Assembly: GCF_002514725.1 (NCBI RefSeq)
Contig: NZ_NTLB01000003.1
Coordinates: 434,001 to 498,000 of the forward strand
Length of the DNA stretch: 64,000 nucleotides
Direction of reading: 5' to 3'
Source of the DNA: Mangrovitalea sediminis
GTDB lineage: Bacteria; Pseudomonadota; Gammaproteobacteria; Pseudomonadales; Oleiphilaceae
Part shown: piece by piece, positions 57,904-64,000 of the stretch
Numbering within the stretch: the first letter of the stretch is position 1
Layout: each line of letters begins with the position of its first letter
Notes under the pieces: generated by a model
Databases searched by the model: none
Seen by the model: only the letters and a program-made list of their open reading frames with translations
Told to the model about the DNA's origin: nothing
Translations under genes and position numbers: made by a program

Positions 57904-59352
57904 ATGACAAAAGAAAGCAAGGTATTGGTGCTGCTCGATGATGTGGAGCGGCGTCGCGATTTGAGTGTCATTCTGGACTTTGTGGGAGAAGAGTTTCTGG
58001 CGCCGGCACTGGACGGTTGGCAACAGGTGCTGGATGGGGAACAGCATTCTCCTCAGGATCTTGCTGTGGCTATTCTCGACAGCCATGCCGGGGATGCTGT
58101 GCAGCGGGTCACCGAAGTCGCCGAGTTGGATCAGGCGTTGCCGATTCTACTGATCGGCGACCGTGAGCTTGACGGCCTTGATGACGAGATTGAAACCCGG
58201 GTGATTGCTCGTCTCAACTGGGTGCCCAATTACACCAAGTTTGTCGATTCGCTTTACCGTGCCCAGGTCTATCGTCAGCAGTTCGCTCGCAACCGGGAGC
58301 GGGGGCAGCAGCGCGATGTCCAGTTATTCCGGAGTCTGGTGGGCACCAGTCGGGCCGTCCAGCATGTTCGGCAGCTGATGACTCAGGTGGCGGATAAGGA
58401 CGTGAGCGTCCTGATCACCGGCGAGTCCGGTACCGGAAAGGAAGTCGTTGCCCGCAACCTGCATTATCATTCTCCCCGCCGGGATAAGCCTTTTGTTCCC
58501 GTCAATTGCGGTGCTATTCCTGCAGAGTTGCTCGAAAGTGAGCTGTTTGGGCACGAGAAAGGGGCCTTTACCGGGGCTATTACCTCCCGCGTCGGCCGTT
58601 TTGAGATGGCGGAAGGGGGCACGCTGTTTCTGGACGAGATTGGCGATATGCCGCTCAATATGCAGGTCAAGATCCTGCGGGTGTTGCAGGAGCGTACCTA
58701 TGAGCGGGTGGGGAGCAACCGGACGATCCAGGCCAATGTGCGGGTCATCGCCGCGACACACAAGAACCTGGAAGACATGATCGAGAACGGCCTGTTCCGG
58801 GAAGATCTCTATTATCGCCTTAATGTATTCCCTATCGAGATGCCGGCGCTTCGTGAGCGCGTTGAAGACATTCCGCTGCTGATCAATGAATTGATTGCAC
58901 GGATGGAAAAGGAAAAACGCGGCTCTATCCGCCTCAATTCGGCCAGCATCATGAGCCTGTGCCGACACGATTGGCCTGGCAACGTGCGCGAGCTCGCCAA
59001 CCTGATCGAGCGCTTGGCGATTATGCACCCCTACGGCGTTATCGGTGTTCAGGAGCTACCGAAGAAGTTTCGTTATATCGATGACATCGATGAGAATCGC
59101 CCCGTCGAGGACACGGGTATGCCGATCAATATCCCCGGTTTGGTCGGACTGGACGCGCCGGCGCTGCTGCCCGTAAACGGGGTCGACCTCAAGGAGTATC
59201 TGGGCAACCTCGAGCGTAGCCTGATTCAGCAGGCTTTGGATGAGTCGGGTGGCGTGGTGGCTCGCGCTGCGGAAAAACTGCGTATCCGCCGGACAACCCT
59301 GGTGGAAAAGGTTCGCAAGTACGGCCTGCGCGAAGAGGCTGAGGAAGAGTAG
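57904..59352 (+). CDS. fleQ: flagellar master regulator FleQ
   Basis: FleQ is a sigma-54 enhancer-binding protein and cyclic-di-GMP receptor that turns on flagellar genes and represses exopolysaccharide genes. The 482 residues comprise a receiver-like N-terminal domain, the LFRSLVGTS block (141-149, cyclic-di-GMP contact), Walker A GESGTGKE (173-180), GAFTGA (220-225, sigma-54 contact) and a Fis-type helix-turn-helix ([20 protein letters not shown]). The receiver domain has D12, D13 and D59 where phosphorylatable receivers keep acidic residues, but no KP switch. The ATG at 57904 fits family starts; the frame runs on to 57826. Confidence 0.95.
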   Translation: MTKESKVLVLLDDVERRRDLSVILDFVGEEFLAPALDGWQQVLDGEQHSPQDLAVAILDSHAGDAVQRVTEVAELDQALPILLIGDRELDGLDDEIETRVIARLNWVPNYTKFVDSLYRAQVYRQQFARNRERGQQRDVQLFRSLVGTSRAVQHVRQLMTQVADKDVSVLITGESGTGKEVVARNLHYHSPRRDKPFVPVNCGAIPAELLESELFGHEKGAFTGAITSRVGRFEMAEGGTLFLDEIGDMPLNMQVKILRVLQERTYERVGSNRTIQANVRVIAATHKNLEDMIENGLFREDLYYRLNVFPIEMPALRERVEDIPLLINELIARMEKEKRGSIRLNSASIMSLCRHDWPGNVRELANLIERLAIMHPYGVIGVQELPKKFRYIDDIDENRPVEDTGMPINIPGLVGLDAPALLPVNGVDLKEYLGNLERSLIQQALDESGGVVARAAEKLRIRRTTLVEKVRKYGLREEAEEE

Positions 59353-59422
59353 TTCCATCAACTGATTTTGCGCTCTACAAGCCCACTTCCTGACGATATC
59401 GGTAACGACACTCCCTGACTGC

Positions 59423-59449
59423 CCGGTCGCCCCTGTAATGGGGGACCGG
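59423..59449 (+). terminator. hairpin after fleQ without a T-run
   Basis: CCGGTCGCCCC (59423-59433 region) pairs with GGGGGACCGG (59440-59449) with one bulged base. No U-tract follows, so it may slow polymerase or protect the fleQ mRNA 3' end rather than act as a classic terminator. Confidence 0.45.
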
Positions 59450-59573
59450 CGCGTCAATAATCTGTAGATGCTTCGGATTACCCCAATCCAGAACGACGAA
59501 AACCCGTCTTTCTCGCCCCCTTCGATGTGAATCTTTTATTCTAGTTGTCTGTATTTAAAAAAGAAAATTCACT

Positions 59574-59590
59574 TGGCACGGCTCGTGCTA
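59574..59590 (+). promoter_or_regulatory. sigma-54 promoter of fleSR
   Basis: TGGCACG with GG at 59575-59576, exactly 10 bases, then GC at 59587-59588 in GTGCTA. This is the -24/-12 architecture. It lies 61 bp before the fleS ATG, so FleQ is the expected activator. Confidence 0.85.
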
Positions 59591-59650
59591 TTTGTTGTTG
59601 GCAAGTCAATCCGCCACGCTTCGCCACGGTGTGTCGAACGAGGAAAGAGC

Positions 59651-60886
59651 ATGAGCCAACAACAGACAATCCGGTTTGAAGGGCTGTCCGCCGACCAGTA
59701 TTCGAATGCGGCGGCTGACGTCAACGAAAAGGTAACGGCACTGTTTCCTGCAGGTCGTGACGAACCTGCCGTGGATCAGGCATTGGAACTTTTCAACCGG
59801 ATGTCCCGGCAGATCACTGACTCTTATCGGACACTGGAATCCCGTGTTAACCAGTTGTCCGGGGAGCTCTCGGCGGAAGCGCAGCAGCGGCGCCAGGAGC
59901 TTGAAGAGAAGGAATGTCTTGCCGACCGTTTGTCGACACTGCTTGCAGCACTGCCGGCTGGCGTGGTCGTACTGGATAGCCAGGGTGTTATCACTCAGTG
60001 CAACCCGGCGGCGATCGATCTGCTTGGTGAACCTCTGGAAGGTGAGCGTTGGCTGGACATTATCCAGCGCTGCTTTGCGCCGCGTCGGGATGATGGTCAC
60101 GAGGTATCCCTTAAGGATGGCCGTCGTGTCAGCATCGAAATCCGGACGATGAATAACGAGCCTGGTCAGTTGATCCTTCTGACCGACCTGACGGAAACCC
60201 GTCGTCTGCAATCGGATCTTGCCCGTGCCGAGCGGCTATCGTCCATGGGGAGAATGGTGGCGTCCCTGGCGCATCAGGTGCGTACGCCGCTTTCCGCTGC
60301 GATGCTCTATGCCGGTCATCTTTGTCAGCCGGATCTGACGGACGACCTGCGTTTACGTTGTGCTGAGAAGTTGATGTCCCGCCTGAGTCATCTTGAACAT
60401 CAGGTTCGGGACATGCTGATTTTTGCGCGTGGCGAAACCCGTCTGGCAGAACAAATGAGCCTGGCTGACTTTGTGAAAGCGCTCGGTCAGGCGACCGAAG
60501 CTCCGGTCACGGCACGCGGGGCCGCGTTGGCGTGGCACAGTGCTGTCGGGGACGGTCGACTGTTGTGTAACCGGGATGCTTTGATCGGCGCCTGTATGAA
60601 CCTGATCAATAACAGTCTGGAAGCGGGTGCGACAGCGATTCGCATCGAGGCTGTCGAGGAGAAAGCGGTTTTCGTCCTGAAAATCTGCGACAACGGGCCT
60701 GGATTCGATAAGGCGCTGCGAGACCGTTTGCTGGAAGCCTTCTATACCACGAAATCCCAAGGTACCGGGCTGGGGCTGGCCGTCGTTCAGGCGGTGGTGC
60801 ATGCCCACAAGGGTGAGTTTTCGCTTGATGCGGCTGAAGAGGGGGCAGTTGCCACCCTGCGGCTGCCTTTATACATGAAGTCCTGA
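59651..60886 (+). CDS. fleS: flagellar sensor histidine kinase FleS
   Basis: FleS is the cytoplasmic kinase of the FleSR pair that controls mid-level flagellar genes. The 411 residues have no membrane helix. A helical N-terminus leads to a PAS domain (about 92-180), the phosphorylated His208 in ASLAHQVRTPLSAAMLYAGHL-type H-box, and N and G boxes of the ATPase domain (NLINNSLEAGA, DNGPGF, TKSQGTGLGLAVVQ). GAGGAAAGAGC precedes the ATG at 59651. fleR starts 19 bp after it. Confidence 0.95.
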   Translation: MSQQQTIRFEGLSADQYSNAAADVNEKVTALFPAGRDEPAVDQALELFNRMSRQITDSYRTLESRVNQLSGELSAEAQQRRQELEEKECLADRLSTLLAALPAGVVVLDSQGVITQCNPAAIDLLGEPLEGERWLDIIQRCFAPRRDDGHEVSLKDGRRVSIEIRTMNNEPGQLILLTDLTETRRLQSDLARAERLSSMGRMVASLAHQVRTPLSAAMLYAGHLCQPDLTDDLRLRCAEKLMSRLSHLEHQVRDMLIFARGETRLAEQMSLADFVKALGQATEAPVTARGAALAWHSAVGDGRLLCNRDALIGACMNLINNSLEAGATAIRIEAVEEKAVFVLKICDNGPGFDKALRDRLLEAFYTTKSQGTGLGLAVVQAVVHAHKGEFSLDAAEEGAVATLRLPLYMKS

Positions 60887-60905
60887 GGAGTGCGCGGAGG
60901 CAATT

Positions 60906-62324
60906 ATGGCCAAGGCAACCCTACTGATCGTTGAAGACGATGCTGACCTGCGCGACGCGCTGGTGACCACGCTCGAAATGGCCCGCTTTGGTGTTGAGCA
61001 GGCGGACTGTGCCGAACAGGCGCTGGAGAAAATGGCCCGGCGACCCTTTGATATGGTGGTCAGCGACGTCAATATGCCGGGCATGTCCGGGCATGAGTTG
61101 TTGGACGAAGTCCAACGGCGCTATCCGGGTACGCCCATGATGCTGATTACGGCATACGGGCAGATCAATCACGCCGTGTCTGCGATTCAGGCGGGCGCCG
61201 TCGATTATCTGGTGAAGCCGTTCGAACCGGAAGTCCTCATCGAGGCCGTCACCAAAGTTGTCGGTGGGCCTGTTGCGAGTGCCGACGAGCCGGTGGCGGA
61301 AGATCCTGTCAGTCAGCGGCTGTTCCAGCTGGCGAAGCGGGTTGCCGGGTGCGACTCCACCGTGATGATCTCCGGGGAGAGCGGAACGGGTAAAGAGGTG
61401 CTGGCACGCTACATCCACCAGCACTCGTCCCGTGCTGAGGCGCCTTTCGTTGCGATCAACTGCGCGGCGATTCCCGAGAATATGCTGGAGGCGATTCTGT
61501 TTGGGCATGAGAAGGGCGCTTTTACCGGTGCCTATGCGTCGTCTCCGGGCAAATTCGAACAGGCCAATGGCGGCACCATCCTGCTGGATGAGGTGTCGGA
61601 AATGGACCTTGGTCTGCAGGCCAAGTTACTCAGGGTTTTGCAGGAGCGTGAGGTCGAGCGCGTCGGTGGTCGTCGCACAATTGCCCTGGATGTCCGGGTG
61701 CTTGCAACTACCAACCGCGATTTGCGTGACTATGTGCGGGCCGGGCGGTTCCGCGAGGATCTCTATTATCGCTTGAGCGTGTTCCCTTTACAGTGGCAGC
61801 CGCTGCGTGAACGTCGACGCGACATTCTGCCTTTGGCGGAATACTTGCTGCGTAAACATTCACGCAAGATGAAACTTAGCGGCATTACTTTCGACGTGGA
61901 TGCCAGAGAGGCACTTTTGATGCATCCCTGGCCGGGCAATGTCCGCGAACTCGATAATGCGATTCAACGGGCCCTGGTCTTGCATCAGGGGCAACGTATC
62001 TCTGCTGATGACCTGTGTCTGGATGTTGCCATGGCATCGGGGCTGGCGGCCCCGGTCACAGAATCCTCGTTATCGGCTGTCGTGGCCGTGCCGGCAGAGA
62101 GTGCGCCGCTCGCTACCGAGGTGCCGGACCCGGCTGACCACACGTTGGGGCGCGACCTTCAGCAGCGGGAATTCCAGATTATTCTCGATACGTTACGCAT
62201 GGAGCGTGGGCGTCGTAAGCAGGCAGCCGAGCGGCTGGGTATCAGCCCGAGGACCTTGCGATATAAGTTGGCTCAAATGCGGGATCAGGGAATAGATCTC
62301 GAATCAGAATTGGTCTACGCCTAA
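60906..62324 (+). CDS. fleR: flagellar response regulator FleR (sigma-54 dependent)
   Basis: FleR activates sigma-54 promoters of basal-body and hook genes when phosphorylated by FleS. The 472 residues comprise a complete receiver (D11, D12, phosphoacceptor D54, T82, K104 in LVKPF), an AAA+ domain with [13 protein letters not shown] and GAFTGAYASSPG, and a C-terminal Fis-type helix-turn-helix (RKQAAERLGISPRTLRYKL). The GCGGAGGC ribosome site is strong. A terminator follows, then the sigma-54 promoter of fliE, its likely target. Confidence 0.96.
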   Translation: MAKATLLIVEDDADLRDALVTTLEMARFGVEQADCAEQALEKMARRPFDMVVSDVNMPGMSGHELLDEVQRRYPGTPMMLITAYGQINHAVSAIQAGAVDYLVKPFEPEVLIEAVTKVVGGPVASADEPVAEDPVSQRLFQLAKRVAGCDSTVMISGESGTGKEVLARYIHQHSSRAEAPFVAINCAAIPENMLEAILFGHEKGAFTGAYASSPGKFEQANGGTILLDEVSEMDLGLQAKLLRVLQEREVERVGGRRTIALDVRVLATTNRDLRDYVRAGRFREDLYYRLSVFPLQWQPLRERRRDILPLAEYLLRKHSRKMKLSGITFDVDAREALLMHPWPGNVRELDNAIQRALVLHQGQRISADDLCLDVAMASGLAAPVTESSLSAVVAVPAESAPLATEVPDPADHTLGRDLQQREFQIILDTLRMERGRRKQAAERLGISPRTLRYKLAQMRDQGIDLESELVYA

Positions 62325-62366
62325 ACGGTAATCCTCTTTTCATTCTCTCGTTTCTACTAGCCCCTT

Positions 62367-62394
62367 GGGTGACCTTTGGTCACCCGTTTTTTTT
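62367..62394 (+). terminator. rho-independent terminator after fleR
   Basis: GGGTGACC (62367-62374) and GGTCACCC (62378-62385) with a TTT loop, then G and eight T residues (62387-62394). Confidence 0.95.
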
Positions 62395-62498
62395 GTGTCG
62401 AGATCTACCTTTCCAGTCCCTGTCGAAAACTTGACAACCCGTTAATGTGAGCACGAAAACTTTATAAATAATCCTTTTTAAACAATGGATTGTTGTGT

Positions 62499-62515
62499 TT
62501 GGCGCGAAGCTTGCT
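62499..62515 (+). promoter_or_regulatory. sigma-54 promoter of fliE
   Basis: TTGGCGCG with GG at 62501-62502, ten bases, GC at 62513-62514 in TTGCT: a full match to TGGCRCG-N4-TTGCW. It lies about 70 bp before the fliE ATG and is the expected target of FleR and/or FleQ. Confidence 0.92.
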
Positions 62516-62585
62516 AAACCCTCTCAAACTGACGGTATTCGTGAACGGAGTCCCGTCAACGCTTTGGGCAGGGGAGGTAAACGTC

Positions 62586-62963
62586 ATGGTTGAACGCGCC
62601 GATATCAATAATGTTCTGTCACAGATTCGTACCATGCGTGCGGAAATGATGCAGAAGCAGCGTATCCAACAGGACATTCAGGCCGATCGCATTGGTGCCG
62701 GAACACAGATTGGGCAAATCGGCAAGGCGCAGGACGCGATGCCGAGCTTTGGCCAGACCCTCGAAAATGCCATTAATACCGTCAACGATCTTCAGCAGAA
62801 TTCGAGTCAGCTATCCACCGCCTATGAAAAGGGTGATCCCAAGGTGGATATCACGCGCGTGATGATTGCCTCCCAAAAGGCATCGCTGTCGTTCCAGGCG
62901 TTGACCCAGGTGCGAAACAAGGTGATCGAGGCGTATCAGGACATTATGAAAATGCCTATGTGA
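62586..62963 (+). CDS. fliE: flagellar hook-basal body protein FliE
   Basis: FliE joins the MS ring to the proximal rod. The 125-residue helical protein has the family C-terminal block [21 protein letters not shown] followed by [17 protein letters not shown], and [20 protein letters not shown] before it. The ATG at 62586 follows GGGGAGGTAA; upstream in-frame codons back to 62490 lie across the promoter. It is followed by fliF after 125 bp, with a small GCGCC/GGCGC hairpin in the gap (63027-63042). Confidence 0.95.
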   Translation: MVERADINNVLSQIRTMRAEMMQKQRIQQDIQADRIGAGTQIGQIGKAQDAMPSFGQTLENAINTVNDLQQNSSQLSTAYEKGDPKVDITRVMIASQKASLSFQALTQVRNKVIEAYQDIMKMPM

Positions 62964-63088
62964 GTGTGCGTCTGCGGTTGACTACCGTAACCCCCGTTTT
63001 TTAAACGACAAGATCCTGTTATTGATGCGCCGGTTTTGGCGCGCGTTAAGGCGAAGGCCAGGGCCTCTTGGCTTAGTGGAGCATTCAA

Positions 63089-64000
63089 ATGGCAAGCGTA
63101 CCGGCAACAGCTTCCAACCCCAACAATCCTGCTGTTGATAGTCCTGTGGAACGTGATATCGGTGACGAGAGCCGGAGCGATCTGCTGTTTGGTTTCAACA
63201 AACTCAGTCTGTTGCGCCAAATTGGCTTGATGATTGGTCTGGCGGCCAGCGTTGCGCTGGGCGTGGCTATCGTGTTGTGGGCGCAGACGCCGAACTATCA
63301 GCCGGTTATCGGCAACATGGGGCAATACGATCCCCAGGATGTTACGAAAATCCTCGATCAGGCCGGTATTTCCTACAAGGTTTCACCCGCCAGTGGTGCG
63401 TTGCTGGTCAAGAGCGATGACGTCTACAAGGCCCGGATGCGATTGGCCGCGGCCGGCGTGACCGACAATAAGACCTATACCTGGGACATGCTCGACAAGA
63501 GTCAGGGTCTGGGTACCTCCCAGTTTATGGAAATGGCCCGTTACCGTCGTGCGCTCGAAGGCGAGCTGGCGCGCACGATCTCCAGCCTGAACTCGGTGCA
63601 CAGCGCCCGCGTGCACTTGGCTATCCCCAAGCAATCGGTGTTCGTCAATGACAACCGAAAGCCGACGGCGTCAGTGTTTGTCGACGTCTTTGCCGGTCAG
63701 CGGCTTAGCGACGAGCAAGTGTCTTCCATCGTCAACCTGGTTGCCAGCAGTGTGCCTGAGATGAAGGGGAGCGATGTCACAGTCGTCGATCAACGGGGCA
63801 ACCTGTTAACGCATAACGGGGAAGACAGCGAATCCAAGCTGGCAGATGAACAGCTGAGCTATACCCAGCGCTATGAAGACAACCTCAATCAGCAGATTGC
63901 CAACCTGTTACGGCCGATTGTCGGTAGCGGACATTTCCGTGCCGAGGTGACGGCGGATCTCGATTTCTCCAGCGTCCAGCAGGCCCAGGAGTTGTATAAC
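63089..64000 (+). CDS. fliF: flagellar MS-ring protein FliF, N-terminal part
   Basis: FliF forms the membrane-embedded MS ring around which the flagellum assembles. The frame runs open to the window end, giving the first 304 residues. After a polar N-terminus, a membrane helix (LMIGLAASVALGVAIVLWAQ) is followed by ring-building motif 1 and 2 blocks (YQPVIGNMGQYDPQDVTKIL, GLGTSQFMEMARYRRALEGE, SVHSARVHLAIPKQSVF). The central beta-collar, second membrane helix and FliG-binding tail lie beyond the window. Confidence 0.96.
   Translation, partial: MASVPATASNPNNPAVDSPVERDIGDESRSDLLFGFNKLSLLRQIGLMIGLAASVALGVAIVLWAQTPNYQPVIGNMGQYDPQDVTKILDQAGISYKVSPASGALLVKSDDVYKARMRLAAAGVTDNKTYTWDMLDKSQGLGTSQFMEMARYRRALEGELARTISSLNSVHSARVHLAIPKQSVFVNDNRKPTASVFVDVFAGQRLSDEQVSSIVNLVASSVPEMKGSDVTVVDQRGNLLTHNGEDSESKLADEQLSYTQRYEDNLNQQIANLLRPIVGSGHFRAEVTADLDFSSVQQAQELYN

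Overview
The window looks like one continuous stretch of core chromosome from a free-living, flagellated gammaproteobacterium. The best guess is Marinobacter or a close relative, for these reasons: ispF-truD-surE-pcm-nlpD-rpoS order, an rsxABCDGE-nth cluster, alaS-lysC-csrA-tRNA-Ser-tRNA-Arg order, a Pseudomonas-type fleQ-fleSR-fliE-fliF flagellar block, and moderately high GC. The genus call is inference from gene order and protein style, not from a search. I see no prophage, insertion sequence, integron, CRISPR array or toxin/defence island, and almost every gene belongs to a known family.

Layout. 1-6.1 kb: end of ispF, truD, surE, pcm, nlpD, rpoS and a secreted chalcone-isomerase-fold protein. 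6.2-14.3 kb (minus strand): metG followed by rsxABCDGE and nth, i.e. methionyl-tRNA synthetase, an ion-pumping electron-transport complex and endonuclease III. 14.5-18.3 kb (plus): the Fe-S carrier apbC/mrp, dcd, a DUF416 gene and avtA. 18.3-21 kb (minus): purM-purN-DUF3108. 21.1-25.3 kb (plus): DUF2066, a CDP-alcohol phosphatidyltransferase, hda, an orphan ParA ATPase and yqcC. 25.3-29.8 kb (minus): thpR, a large MASE1-PAS-GGDEF-EAL protein and nadC. 30.2-34.1 kb (plus): a DUF1631 protein, ampD and ampE. 34.1-35 kb (minus): a ROK sugar kinase. 35.3-37.3 kb (plus): a chemoreceptor. 37.4-44.2 kb (minus): PduO-type adenosyltransferase, panE, a cold-shock protein, valS, holC and pepA. 44.5-46.6 kb: lptF-lptG (LPS export). 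Then an RDD membrane protein, a DUF5610 protein, alaS, lysC, csrA and three tRNAs. 54-57.3 kb: divergent metE/metR. 57.4-64 kb: fliT-like, fleQ, fleS, fleR, fliE and the start of fliF.

How the parts connect. Several global regulators of the motile/sessile switch sit here: RpoS, CsrA, FleQ, and a GGDEF-EAL protein whose EAL half has lost two catalytic positions. The flagellar block reads as a cascade: FleQ, then fleSR behind a sigma-54 promoter, then fliE/fliF behind a second, consensus-perfect sigma-54 promoter.

The most interesting signals are in non-coding DNA. There is a near-consensus IscR type 1 site directly before apbC. Four TGACA elements sit exactly 10 bp apart before the DUF1631 gene. 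A 23-bp tandem repeat, an inverted repeat and a long hairpin lie before the GGDEF-EAL gene. A MetR box overlaps the metR start codon, and the cold-shock gene has a structured leader. I did not find a clearly new biological system. The best candidates for undescribed biology are the GGDEF-EAL/nadC/DUF1631 control region and the hda-ParA-YqcC cluster.
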